Part shown: piece after piece, positions 33,726 to 42,448 of the stretch
Numbering within the stretch: the first letter of the stretch is position 1
Layout: each line of letters opens with the position of its first letter
NCBI GenBank assembly: GCA_041658205.1
Contig: JBBAAO010000003.1
Location: 62,001-126,000 of the forward strand
Origin: Bacteroidota bacterium
GTDB lineage: Bacteria > Bacteroidota > Ignavibacteria > UBA10030 > UBA8401
Length of the DNA: 64,000 nt
Direction: 5' to 3'
Notes under the pieces: generated by a model
What the model saw: the letters and a program-made list of their open reading frames with translations, nothing else
Told to the model about the DNA's origin: nothing
Database searches by the model: none
Made by a program: the position numbers and the translations under genes

Positions 33726-36700
33726 ATGACAATTACAGAATTAGCAATTAAACGTCCCTCCATCATCGTCGTGATCTTCGCCGTGTTGAGTGTTCTTGGG
33801 ATTTTCAGTTTCACACAATTAAATTACGAACTTCTGCCGAAGATTACTCCGCCGGTGATTACCATCAGCACCATTTATCCAGGAGCATCGCCGTACGAAG
33901 TTGAAAACAATGTAACGAAATTGATCGAAGATGCCGTTTCCGGGATTGATAAGATTGATGCCGTACGTGCAACCTCGTTCGAGGGAATCTCCTTTGTGTT
34001 CGTCGAATTCAAACAAAGTGCAAAGATAGACATCGTCCTGCAGGATGCTCAACGAAAGGTCAACCAGATTACGGCGCAACTGCCCAATGGAGCAAAAGCA
34101 CCAACACTCTCGAAGATCGCTTTGGATGAAACACCTGTCCTCCGTATCGGTGTAACAAGCCAGATGCCTGCAAGGGATTTCTTCCAATTCTTCAAAGACC
34201 GTGTGCAACCGAGAATTTCGAAAATTCCGGGAGTGGGGCAGGTTGTCATCAGCGGCGGTGAACAACGCGAAATTAAAGTGAATTTGGATGCAGCGAAACT
34301 TCGGTCGTATAATCTTTCGTTGCTTCAAGTTTCCCAGGTAATAAAAAATGCCAATATGGACTTTCCCACCGGTAAGATTAAAGATATTGATGGTCAGTAC
34401 ATCGTCCGTGTTGCGGGAAAATTCAATTCTGTCGAAGACATGAAGAGTCTCGTCGTCGGCAAATCACGACAGGGTGGTGATATCCATCTTGATGATGTTG
34501 CCGAAGTGCAAGACGGCGTAAAAGATATGGATCAGACTAATCGCGTGAATGGTGCTACGTCTCTTGGATTGCAAATATTGAAACAGTCCGATGCGAATGC
34601 GGTTGCTGTTAGTAAAGTCGTGCGACAAGAGTTGGAAAAAATTCAAAACGATTATAAGGATGAGGGCATTACATTTGATATAGCACAAGACAGCTCTCTG
34701 TTCACCATTGAAGCGGCAAATGCCGTCGGCGTAGACCTGTTGCTTGCTATTGGAATGGTTGCTTTGGTGATGTTGTTGTTTCTCCATAGTGTTCGCAATT
34801 CTTTTATTGTATTGGTTGCAATTCCTGCTTCGCTGGTCTCAACATTTGTGGCAATGTACGCTCTTGGATTCTCACTCAATCTTATGACACTGCTTGGATT
34901 ATCCTTGGTGATCGGTATTCTTGTTGATGACTCCATTGTCGTCCTGGAAAATATCTATCATCATCTGGAAAAGGGTGAAGAACAGCGGGCAGCATCGTTA
35001 CGAGGACGAAATGAGATCGGATTTGCTGCATTATCCATTACTCTTGTCGACGTTGTCGTATTCTTTCCGCTTTCAGTTGTCGGCGGTTTGATCGGAAATA
35101 TCATGCGTGAATTCTCTCTTGTGATTGTTGCTGCAACGTTAATGAGTTTGTTCGTTTCATTTACGGTGACACCCCTTCTTGCATCGCGATTTGCAAAGTT
35201 AGAACGATTAACCAATAAAACATTGATGGGAAAATTTGCCCTTGGTTTTGAGAAACTGTATCATCGTTTCCAAGAACACTATCTTCGAATGTTGCGATGG
35301 AGTTTAACGCATAAGAAATGGGTCGCATTCGGCACGGTGCTCTTGTTGATTGGTTCGTTCTCTCTCGTCTTCATGGGATTAATTGGATTTGAATTCATTG
35401 CGCAATCGGATCGTGGTGAGTTTGGTGTCACCATCGAACTTCAGCCCGGCGCAACGGTTGAACAGACGAACCAGGCGTCATTAGAAGTGGAGCGAATTCT
35501 TTCCACAATGCCTGAAATTCAAAAGGTGTTTACAACCGTCGGAATATCACAGGATGGTTTCATCGGTATTGCCAGCAATAATATCACTCAACTAAACGTG
35601 GCGCTTGTTCCAAAGAATAAACGCGTAAAATCAACCATCCAGGTTGGCGAAGAGATTAAAGAACGAGTCCGTGAAATTCCCGGATTGAAAGTGTTCGTCT
35701 CTCCCATCGGCATTTTTGGTGTGGCAGACCAAGCACCAATTCAGATTGCCGTGAATGGAACGAATATGAAAACCGTGCAGGAAACGGCAGATCGTGTAAA
35801 AGAAATTCTTGGCAATATTAAAGGAGCGGAAGATGTTCGACTATCATCAGAATCTGGAAAGCCGGAATTACAAATTGATATCGATCGGGCAAAACTTGCT
35901 CAGTTCGGTCTCTCCATCGCGGAAGTGGGACAAACGCTCCGCATAGCATTGGCGGGAGATGATCAGTCAAAATTTCGCGATGGCAACACTGAATATGATA
36001 TCCGCATACAATTGGATGAATTCAATCGATCGCGCACTGGCGATGTGGGATCTTTAACATTCATGAACATGCGCGGACAACAGATTGAGTTAAATCAATT
36101 TGCCAATATTTACTCATCGGCAGGACCAACAAAATTACAGCGGCAGGATCGCATTAATGTTGTCTATGTCAACGCTCAAACTGTTGGACGTCCTTCCGGA
36201 ACGATTGTTCAGGACTTCCGAAAAGAATTGGCAAAAATTGAACTGCCAAAATCGATCGGCATTGTGTACCTCGGTAACGAAAAAAATCAGCAAGAAGGTT
36301 TCGGCAGTATGGGAATGGCGATGTTAGCGGGAATCATTTTCATTTATTTGATCATGGTCGCATTATATGATTCATATGTGTATCCCTTTGTTGTTTTGTT
36401 CTCCATCCCTGTAGCGATGGTTGGTGTATTCATTGCAATGGCGGCGGCAGGAAAAGCACTTTCAATTTTTTCAATGCTTGGCATCATCATGTTGTTCGGT
36501 CTTGTCGCAAAAAATGCTATCCTGATTGTCGATAGAACAAATCAGATGCGCACTGAAAAAGGGATGAATGTCTTTGATGCGTTGATGGAAGCAGGACAAT
36601 CTCGTCTCCGTCCGATTTTGATGACAACATTAACAATGGTGTTTGGTATGCTGCCCATTGCAATGTCCAAAGCGGCTGGTAGCGAATGGAAAACAGGCCT

Positions 36701-36920
36701 TGCCTGGGCGCTTGTCGGTGGATTAACAAGCTCTATGTTTTTAACTCTTCTTCTTGTTCCTGCGGTGTATATGAAAGTGGATGAATGGAAGAACAGAATT
36801 CCTGCATTCTTTAAACGTCCTTCCGGAATGTTTGGGCGTTTCAAGAAAAATGGTTCGAATGGAAATGGAATTGCAGTGCATACAAACGGACACTTGGAAG
36901 TAACTTCGACAAACAATTAG
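33726..36920 (+). CDS. RND efflux pump inner-membrane subunit
   Basis: Predicted 1064 residues, AcrB-type HAE1 transporter driven by protons. It has twelve membrane helices with the expected two large periplasmic loops. Signatures are the start AIKRPSIIVVIFAVLSVLGI, YPGASPYEVENNVT, and in helix 4 the proton-relay pair in LVIGILVDDSIVVLENIYHH. The second half repeats the fold (SIPVAMVGVFIAMAAAGKAL, LFGLVAKNAILIVDRTNQM). The C-terminal tail is hydrophilic. The substrate class is not readable. The stop codon lies within the end of the 273-bp hairpin element, which may serve as its transcript end. Confidence 0.94.
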   Translation: MTITELAIKRPSIIVVIFAVLSVLGIFSFTQLNYELLPKITPPVITISTIYPGASPYEVENNVTKLIEDAVSGIDKIDAVRATSFEGISFVFVEFKQSAKIDIVLQDAQRKVNQITAQLPNGAKAPTLSKIALDETPVLRIGVTSQMPARDFFQFFKDRVQPRISKIPGVGQVVISGGEQREIKVNLDAAKLRSYNLSLLQVSQVIKNANMDFPTGKIKDIDGQYIVRVAGKFNSVEDMKSLVVGKSRQGGDIHLDDVAEVQDGVKDMDQTNRVNGATSLGLQILKQSDANAVAVSKVVRQELEKIQNDYKDEGITFDIAQDSSLFTIEAANAVGVDLLLAIGMVALVMLLFLHSVRNSFIVLVAIPASLVSTFVAMYALGFSLNLMTLLGLSLVIGILVDDSIVVLENIYHHLEKGEEQRAASLRGRNEIGFAALSITLVDVVVFFPLSVVGGLIGNIMREFSLVIVAATLMSLFVSFTVTPLLASRFAKLERLTNKTLMGKFALGFEKLYHRFQEHYLRMLRWSLTHKKWVAFGTVLLLIGSFSLVFMGLIGFEFIAQSDRGEFGVTIELQPGATVEQTNQASLEVERILSTMPEIQKVFTTVGISQDGFIGIASNNITQLNVALVPKNKRVKSTIQVGEEIKERVREIPGLKVFVSPIGIFGVADQAPIQIAVNGTNMKTVQETADRVKEILGNIKGAEDVRLSSESGKPELQIDIDRAKLAQFGLSIAEVGQTLRIALAGDDQSKFRDGNTEYDIRIQLDEFNRSRTGDVGSLTFMNMRGQQIELNQFANIYSSAGPTKLQRQDRINVVYVNAQTVGRPSGTIVQDFRKELAKIELPKSIGIVYLGNEKNQQEGFGSMGMAMLAGIIFIYLIMVALYDSYVYPFVVLFSIPVAMVGVFIAMAAAGKALSIFSMLGIIMLFGLVAKNAILIVDRTNQMRTEKGMNVFDALMEAGQSRLRPILMTTLTMVFGMLPIAMSKAAGSEWKTGLAWALVGGLTSSMFLTLLLVPAVYMKVDEWKNRIPAFFKRPSGMFGRFKKNGSNGNGIAVHTNGHLEVTSTNN

Positions 36921-37189
36921 AAGCTATCTCAAAAACACAAAAAAAACAGTCATTCTGAATCCCGATGTTGTTTATCGGGATGAACCTGCCTGCCGCACCG
37001 AAGGTGTCCTTTGGACAGGCAGGGAATCTGAAAATAGTATCAGATTTGCCGTCATCATTTTGTATTATGCGGCACTCCGTACAGCGGAGCTTCGCTGCGC
37101 TTAGTATAAAAACATCCAAGGCTTCCGCCAAAAAGAAGGCGGACAAGTGCTCAGAATAGCAATAGTTTCATTTTTGAAATGGATTCTAG
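36917..37189. repeat. Modular hairpin element, large copy (273 bp)
   Basis: It has all parts of the 167-bp copy at 25309 in the same order plus three extra hairpin modules, each placed exactly at a boundary between existing modules. Extra 1 is CCTGCCTGC...GACAGGCAGG near 36985-37023. Extra 2 is TGCCG...CGGCA and CTCCG...CGGAG near 37048-37091. Extra 3 is CCGCC-8-GGCGG near 37125-37142. The outer stem starts inside the RND pump stop codon and ends in TTCTAG. Confidence 0.8.
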
Positions 37190-37212
37190 CAATTATGCTG
37201 TTCATAACAAAG

Positions 37213-37243
37213 AATCCCCGAAAACATAGTGTCTTCGGGGATT
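37213..37243 (-). terminator. Terminator of the tautomerase gene
   Basis: AATCCCCGAA / TTCGGGGATT with an 11-nt loop, 8 nt past the stop, and TTCTTTGTT following on the minus strand. Confidence 0.75.
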
Positions 37244-37250
37244 TCCTTTT

Positions 37251-37454
37251 CTATGTCCCTTTCTTTCGCAGTTCTGTTGTCAACTTCCCTGCGAATCCCC
37301 AATTATCAGTCTCTACTTCATCGATAACGATATGAATATGTTCAGGCTTCTTTCCTAAAACACGCTGCAGGGTTTCAGTAATCTCTTTCACCACCTGGGC
37401 TTTCTGAGAAACGGTCACTCCGTCTTTTGTTATTTTAACATTAACGTATGGCAT
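37251..37454 (-). CDS. 4-oxalocrotonate tautomerase-family protein
   Basis: Predicted 67 residues, the normal size. Pro2 directly after Met (MPYVNVKITKDGVTVSQKAQ) is the catalytic base of the family, and KPEHIHIVIDEVETDNWGFAG matches the rest of the fold. These enzymes isomerise enol/keto forms in aromatic degradation or dehalogenate; no degradation genes are nearby, so the substrate is open. GGAAAGGACA lies just upstream as a ribosome site. It is a single gene with a terminator. Confidence 0.88.
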   Translation of the reverse strand: MPYVNVKITKDGVTVSQKAQVVKEITETLQRVLGKKPEHIHIVIDEVETDNWGFAGKLTTELRKKGT

Positions 37455-37629
37455 GCTGTCCTTTCCTGATTATTTTATCGGGATTATTTTGAAGTTATCT
37501 GTGTGGTTCTAAGGAATTTATTTGCTGCTTTTATGTTATAGTAAGAGTATTTTCACTACACCTAACAATATAAGAAGAGGTTCAATACTTTTTCCATCAG
37601 AAGATACCACATTAACCATTGGAGGAACA

Positions 37630-37947
37630 ATGTTACTTACCACAACAAACACGGTTGAAGGGAGAAAAGCTCTTAAATATTATGGATTGGTCAGCGGCGA
37701 AGCGATTCTTGGTGCGAATATCTTCAAGGATTTGTTTGCCGGGATCCGCGATATTGTCGGCGGGCGTTCAGCTGCGTATGAGGAAGAGTTACGCCATGCA
37801 AAAGATATTGCGCTGGATGAAATGCAGCAACAGGCCCGTTCACTTGGAGCCAATGCTATTATTGGTGTTGATCTGGATTATGAAACTGTCGGGAATGGTA
37901 CAATGCTGATGGTCAGTGCGAGCGGTACGGCTGTAACGTTGGAGTAA
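37630..37947 (+). CDS. YbjQ-family (UPF0145) protein
   Basis: Predicted 105 residues. The sequence LLTTTNTVEGRKALKYYGLV, SGEAILGANIFKDLFAGIRD, GGRSAAYEEELRHAK and ARSLGANAIIGVDLDYETV is diagnostic for the YbjQ/UPF0145 family, described as pentameric, possibly heavy-metal-binding, with no firm function. GGAGGAA directly upstream supports the ATG at 37630 over an earlier in-frame start at 37522. Single gene, convergent with rdgB. Confidence 0.92.
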   Translation: MLLTTTNTVEGRKALKYYGLVSGEAILGANIFKDLFAGIRDIVGGRSAAYEEELRHAKDIALDEMQQQARSLGANAIIGVDLDYETVGNGTMLMVSASGTAVTLE

Positions 37948-37967
37948 TTGTCAAGTCTGTCGAAAAT

Positions 37968-37996
37968 ACCTCGCAGGTCTAAAAGACCTGTGAGGT
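37968..37996. repeat. ACCTC(A/G)CAGGTCT palindrome
   Basis: 13-bp arms with one G-T wobble and a 3-nt loop, between convergent YbjQ and rdgB. No T-run, so termination would be weak. It resembles AGACCTG-type palindromes I recall as dispersed in FCB genomes. Confidence 0.55.
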
Positions 37997-38019
37997 GTTG
38001 AAAACCTATAGGGTCTTCC

Positions 38020-38607
38020 TTAAATTTGTTTTAGCACCTCTACTGCTTTTTCCAAAGCGCGTGCACGATGACTGAGTTTATTTTTTTCTTCAATGCTCAT
38101 CTCAGCATACGTTCTGGAAAATCCTTTTGGCATAAAGAGCGGATCATAACCAAATCCCTGATCGCCGCGCGGTTCTTCAATGATGATCCCTTCAACATTT
38201 CCTTCCACCGTTCGTTGAATTCCCTTACCGACGATTGCAATAACAGTGCGGAATTGGGCTTTTCGTCTGCGCGGTGCAACACCTGTCATCGCTCGGCGTA
38301 ATTTGTCGCAATTATCCTTATACGTTGCATTCTCCCCCGCATAACGGGCAGAATAAACTCCCGGTTTCATGGCAAGATAAAAAACTTCCAATCCGGTATC
38401 GTCGGCAAGCGAAAGCATTCCTGTCACTTCAAAAGCCTCGCGAGCTTTCTTCAATGCGTTCCCTTCAAGCGTCGATTCATCCTCAATTGTCTTTGGACCG
38501 TTGGGAATATCAATGAGTGAATGGACTTCTAAGGGAAGCGACGCAAAAAAATGTTTGATCTCTTCAACTTTATGGAGATTATTTGTTGCTAGAAGAATCT
38601 TTTTCAC
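38020..38607 (-). CDS. rdgB: XTP/dITP diphosphatase (HAM1/RdgB)
   Basis: Predicted 195 residues. It removes non-canonical purine triphosphates (dITP, XTP) to keep them out of DNA. The start KKILLATNNLHKVEEIKHFF contains the TxNxxK substrate motif; other marks are LADDTGLEVFYLAMKPGVYS, EGIIIEEPRGDQGFGYDPLF and the end SHRARALEKA. The start codon is GTG, with AAGGA 8 nt upstream. It is third in the radA-deaminase-rdgB series, 30 nt after the deaminase stop, forming a small DNA/nucleotide hygiene operon. Confidence 0.94.
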   Translation of the reverse strand: MKKILLATNNLHKVEEIKHFFASLPLEVHSLIDIPNGPKTIEDESTLEGNALKKAREAFEVTGMLSLADDTGLEVFYLAMKPGVYSARYAGENATYKDNCDKLRRAMTGVAPRRRKAQFRTVIAIVGKGIQRTVEGNVEGIIIEEPRGDQGFGYDPLFMPKGFSRTYAEMSIEEKNKLSHRARALEKAVEVLKQI

Positions 38608-38637
38608 ACTGTTTTCCTTGGAAAGAGATCGTAGTAG

Positions 38638-39105
38638 TTAATATTGGATTTTATCGTGCTTTTGCTCCCATTCCCGAAATGCGGCAAGCGCTTCCTCGCG
38701 CATTAATTGTGCGGTTGGAATTTTTCGATTGGAGATTTTTTTGGGAAGTTCTTCATAGAGGAATTCATCATCAAAACCGATCTTTGCCGCATCGCCTCTT
38801 CCATTCGCAAAGTAAATTTTATCTGGCCTCGCCCAATAGATGGCACCGAGACACATTGGACACGGTTCGCATGACGTGTAGATTTCACACCCGGTCAGTT
38901 GGAACGTCTTTAATTCTTTACATGCATTGCGGATAGCAACAATCTCTGCGTGCGCCGTCGGATCATTTGTAGACGTAACACTATTTGTTCCCCGTGCAAC
39001 GATTTTTCCATCTTTCACAATCACACACGCAAACGGTCCGCCGATTCCATCGCGAATATTTTGAATTGAAAGCCGAATAGCTTCCCACATAAATTCTGCG
39101 TTCAT
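38638..39105 (-). CDS. Nucleoside/guanine deaminase of the CDA fold
   Basis: Predicted 155 residues with the zinc-dependent deaminase motifs TAHAEIVAIRNAC (His ligand and catalytic Glu) and TSCEPCPMCLGAIYWAR (two Cys ligands). The whole wording (GGPFACVIVKDGKIVARGTN, FDDEFLYEELPK) fits the guanine-deaminase GuaD-like branch better than tRNA adenosine deaminase TadA, though I cannot settle it by eye. The ATG at 39105 follows AGGAAAAACGT; an open frame upstream to 39177 would overlap radA and is rejected. It sits between radA and rdgB in the same operon. Confidence 0.85.
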   Translation of the reverse strand: MNAEFMWEAIRLSIQNIRDGIGGPFACVIVKDGKIVARGTNSVTSTNDPTAHAEIVAIRNACKELKTFQLTGCEIYTSCEPCPMCLGAIYWARPDKIYFANGRGDAAKIGFDDEFLYEELPKKISNRKIPTAQLMREEALAAFREWEQKHDKIQY

Positions 39106-39130
39106 ACGTTTTTCCTGCTGAATAGTATTA

Positions 39131-40489
39131 TTATCCGACCAACTGTTTAATCGCTTCTTGAATTGTCTCCACCCCAATGATGGAAATATCTTTTGACGAT
39201 TTCATTTTCTTTGCATTCGTTGTCGGAACAATGATTGTTTTGAATCCAAGTTTTGCCGATTCTTGAACACGTTTGTCACAATGCGCAATGGTCCGAATTT
39301 CTCCTCCTAATCCAATTTCTCCAATAGCAACGGTCTGCGAATCAACAGGAATGTCACGGAGCGACGATACAATCGCAGTAGCTATTCCCAGATCGGCTGC
39401 CGGTTCGTCAATTCGAATTCCTCCCGCAACATTAACAAACACATCATGCGCACCAGTATTGATTCCCACTCGTTTATCCAACACTGCCAATAACATCTGC
39501 AAACGCCTCAGATCAAATCCTGTCGACGTTCGTTGAGGCATACCATAATTACTTGTGGAAACCAGCGCTTGTACTTCAATTAAGATCGGTCGCGTTCCTT
39601 CCAGACTTGCGACGATGGCCGCACCGCTTGATCCATAACTTCTCTCAGAAAGAAATATTTCCGAGGGATTCAATACTTCCCGCAAACCGGTATCATGCAT
39701 CTCAAAGATGCCAATCTCATTCGTTGACCCGAAACGATTTTTTATTCCTCTCAATATTCTATAAGCGTAATGCTTCTCCCCTTCAAATTGCAGAACGGCA
39801 TCCACCATATGTTCAATCACCCGCGGACCGGCAATTGCACCTTCTTTCGTCACATGCCCAATCAGAATAATTGGGATATTCTTCGCTTTTGCTATTCGCG
39901 TCAGCATTCCTGTTGATTCGCGCACCTGACCAACACTTCCGGGAGCACTTTCTAGATTGGGATTAAATAATGTCTGGATTGAATCAACAATCACCAAATC
40001 CGGCAAAGCCCGTTCAATCACATCGATGATTGTCTCAAGATTCGTTTCAGCAAGAAGTTGAAAATTGTTTGTGGCTTTTCCCAACCGTTCTGCTCGAAGT
40101 TTTACTTGTTTAGGAGATTCTTCCCCGGTAATGTAGAGAACTACTTTATCTTTCAAATGAAGTGCAACCTGCATCATCAAAGTCGATTTTCCGATTCCTG
40201 GATCACCGCCAAGAAGAATGACGCTGCCGGTAACAATTCCTCCTCCAAGCACACGATCGAACTCCGCCATACCTGAAACAAAACGGACGTCTGCAATGCT
40301 ATCCACCTCATGAAGAGGAACTGGTGCAATTTTAGATGCGATGCCCCCGCTTTTGCGGACAAGTTTTAACGGAGTCGGAGCTTCTTCAACAAATGTGTTC
40401 CATTCATTGCAATTTGGGCATTTACCAGTCCAACGGGCTGAAACGTAACCGCAAGATTGACAGACATATTTTGACGATTGTTTTGACAT
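39131..40489 (-). CDS. radA: DNA repair protein RadA/Sms
   Basis: Predicted 452 residues. An N-terminal C4 zinc finger (YVCQSCGYVSARWTGKCPNC) is followed by a RecA-like ATPase with Walker A GGDPGIGKSTL, the family-specific RGIKNRFGSTNEIGIFEM and a C-terminal Lon-like domain (DVFVNVAGGIRIDEPAADLG). RadA helps branch migration in recombination. The ATG at 40489 has no ribosome site, and a -10 box ends only 8 nt upstream, so the message may be leaderless. A start at 40510 would lie before the promoter. Confidence 0.95.
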   Translation of the reverse strand: MSKQSSKYVCQSCGYVSARWTGKCPNCNEWNTFVEEAPTPLKLVRKSGGIASKIAPVPLHEVDSIADVRFVSGMAEFDRVLGGGIVTGSVILLGGDPGIGKSTLMMQVALHLKDKVVLYITGEESPKQVKLRAERLGKATNNFQLLAETNLETIIDVIERALPDLVIVDSIQTLFNPNLESAPGSVGQVRESTGMLTRIAKAKNIPIILIGHVTKEGAIAGPRVIEHMVDAVLQFEGEKHYAYRILRGIKNRFGSTNEIGIFEMHDTGLREVLNPSEIFLSERSYGSSGAAIVASLEGTRPILIEVQALVSTSNYGMPQRTSTGFDLRRLQMLLAVLDKRVGINTGAHDVFVNVAGGIRIDEPAADLGIATAIVSSLRDIPVDSQTVAIGEIGLGGEIRTIAHCDKRVQESAKLGFKTIIVPTTNAKKMKSSKDISIIGVETIQEAIKQLVG

Positions 40490-40497
40490 ATAGAGTA

Positions 40498-40526
40498 AAT
40501 ATAGCCACAATGTGAGAGAGGCACAA
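40498..40526 (-). promoter_or_regulatory. Promoter of radA, leaderless arrangement
   Basis: On the minus strand TTGTGC (40526-40521), 17-nt spacer ending GTGGC, TATATT (40503-40498), then 8 nt to the radA ATG. Transcription would begin at or next to the start codon. The -35 match is weak. Confidence 0.5.
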
Positions 40527-40580
40527 AGATAATTTTCAAATTTCCGTTGATGTATAAGAGAAGGGAATCATCAAAACAAC

Positions 40581-40607
40581 GAAGGCATTCCTGAGTGAAA
40601 TGCCTTC
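40581..40607 (-). terminator. Terminator of the TRAP operon
   Basis: GAAGGCATT / AATGCCTTC with a 9-nt loop, 33 nt past dctM, followed on the minus strand by GTTGTTTTG. Confidence 0.7.
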
Positions 40608-40639
40608 AAGTTAAAACGTATTATTGATTGGTGAGGTGA

Positions 40640-41902
40640 CTATTGCACCAGCCACAAACTCAATTCCGGAACGTATGTTATTAAAATCAGGGCAATGAAA
40701 AGAACAAAAATAAATGGAAGTGTTGCAATCGCTACTTGTCCGATTGACCGTTTAAAACGGAAGCTTGCCATAAAGAGATTCAGTCCTATCGGCGGCATAA
40801 GATAGGCGATCTCAAGATTTGCCAGAAAGATAATCCCAAGATGGATCGGATCGATACCATATTGTCGTGCTACGGGAACAATAAGTGGAACAACAACGAT
40901 GGCAGAAAAAATCTCCATCATCATTCCGATAATGAGGAGAAAAACATTCAGGATCAGCAGAAAGAATATTTTGCTGGTGACAACCTGACTGATATATTCA
41001 AATAGTTTTTGCGGAACCTGTTGATCGATCAGATAATTCGTTAATCCCATCGCACAGCCAAGAATCATAATGATGGCACCGACCAAGACCATACTTTCTT
41101 TCATGACGCGAGGAACATCGGTGAAAAACTTCAGATCCTTATAAATGAACACTTCAACAACAAACACATAGAACGCCGTCACAGCCGCCGCTTCCGTTGC
41201 CGTGAACAATCCGCCGTAAATACCAAAAATGATGAAGAATGGGAGCGGTATCTCCCACGCTATTCCTCTAATTGCCTTCCACGCTTTTTTGGCATCAAAC
41301 GGATGGCGAGGCACATGCGATTTGCTTCCCTGCTGAATGCTGTAGATTGCAACCACCAACATCAGAATGACGCCTGGAACAATCCCCGCTTTGAACAATG
41401 CGTCAACGGAGACCTCGGCGAATGTTCCGTAAAGAATAATCGGCAATGATGGCGGGAACAAAAGTCCCAAACTGCCGGACGTTGTGACAAGACCGAGTGC
41501 AAATTTTTCAGAATACTTTTCCGAGATCAGAATAGGAAAGACCAATCCACCAAGCGCCACAATCGTTACGCCCGAACCGCCTGTAAATGCCGTAAAAACC
41601 GCGCAGCTGATCAACACAACAATTGCAAGACCGCCCGGCATCCACCCGATGAGCGCCTGTGCCAGCGCAACAATGCGCAGAGGAGCTTTGCTTTCGGCAA
41701 GAAAATATCCGGCTACTGTAAATAAAGGAATGGCAAGCAGAACCGGTTGACCGGCAAGACGGTACAATTCAATGATGACCGCAGCAGTATCAATCCCCTC
41801 TTGGGAAAATCCATACATGGAGATGGCACCGATGATTGTGAAGAGGGGCGTACCGATAAGAACGAGAAGAATAAGTCCGAGAATGATGAGAATGATCGAC
41901 AT
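40640..41902 (-). CDS. dctM: TRAP transporter large permease DctM
   Basis: Predicted 420 residues and about 12 membrane helices. It is the main transport subunit of a sodium-driven TRAP importer. Family phrases: AIPLFTVAGYFLAESKAPLR, AVFTAFTGGSGVTIVALGGL, LLFPPSLPIILYGTFAEVS, NLEIAYLMPPIGLNLFMASF. Its ATG overlaps the last base of the small permease stop. The last gene of tatT-dctP-dctQ-dctM. Substrate unknown; TRAP systems usually take dicarboxylates, sugar acids or similar organic acids. Confidence 0.94.
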   Translation of the reverse strand: MSIILIILGLILLVLIGTPLFTIIGAISMYGFSQEGIDTAAVIIELYRLAGQPVLLAIPLFTVAGYFLAESKAPLRIVALAQALIGWMPGGLAIVVLISCAVFTAFTGGSGVTIVALGGLVFPILISEKYSEKFALGLVTTSGSLGLLFPPSLPIILYGTFAEVSVDALFKAGIVPGVILMLVVAIYSIQQGSKSHVPRHPFDAKKAWKAIRGIAWEIPLPFFIIFGIYGGLFTATEAAAVTAFYVFVVEVFIYKDLKFFTDVPRVMKESMVLVGAIIMILGCAMGLTNYLIDQQVPQKLFEYISQVVTSKIFFLLILNVFLLIIGMMMEIFSAIVVVPLIVPVARQYGIDPIHLGIIFLANLEIAYLMPPIGLNLFMASFRFKRSIGQVAIATLPFIFVLFIALILITYVPELSLWLVQ

Positions 41903-42414
41903 TAGTGCTTCGCCTCCTCAGTATTCCAATTCCCTTTGATCATTTCAACACTCCAATTCAACGCGCGGACAACAAAGCGAAACGACAGCATCGCATAACC
42001 AATCGGAATAATAATAATAAAATACCAACTAGGAAGGTCAAGAATAAGAGTTGATTGCGATTCCATTTCGAGTTGAACGAACGAAATCGATGCCTGCATC
42101 AATAAATAACAGATGATCCCTGCAAAAATGCTGGTGATCACAAAAAATACCTTCCGTGGTTTTTCTGGCACCATTTTGCTTACAAATTCAATCCGCAAAT
42201 GTCTCCCCTCACCGGTAGCAATAACGGCACCGAAATATCCAACCCACAACACAAGGTGGCGAAGGAAAATATCTCCCCACTCAATGCTCGATTCAAAAAA
42301 ATTTCTCAGAATCACTTGGCCAAATGCCATAACAATCATAACTCCGAGCAAACTGACGAGCAACCAGCCGGAAATTTTTTCAAGCCATTTATCTATGAGA
42401 AGTATTGGTTTCAT
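41902..42414 (-). CDS. dctQ: TRAP transporter small permease DctQ
   Basis: Predicted 170 residues with four membrane helices. The DctQ pattern is visible: LEKISGWLLVSLLGVMIVMA, RNFFESSIEWGDIFLRHLVLWVGYFGA in pieces, GRHLRIEFVSKMVPEK and PSWYFIIIIPIGYAMLSFRF. It stabilises the large permease and contacts the binding protein. Overlaps dctM by one base (TAATG junction) and follows dctP by 34 nt. Confidence 0.92.
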   Translation of the reverse strand: MKPILLIDKWLEKISGWLLVSLLGVMIVMAFGQVILRNFFESSIEWGDIFLRHLVLWVGYFGAVIATGEGRHLRIEFVSKMVPEKPRKVFFVITSIFAGIICYLLMQASISFVQLEMESQSTLILDLPSWYFIIIIPIGYAMLSFRFVVRALNWSVEMIKGNWNTEEAKH

Positions 42415-42448
42415 ACTATCGTAAGAGTGAATAACATAAGCACACTAT

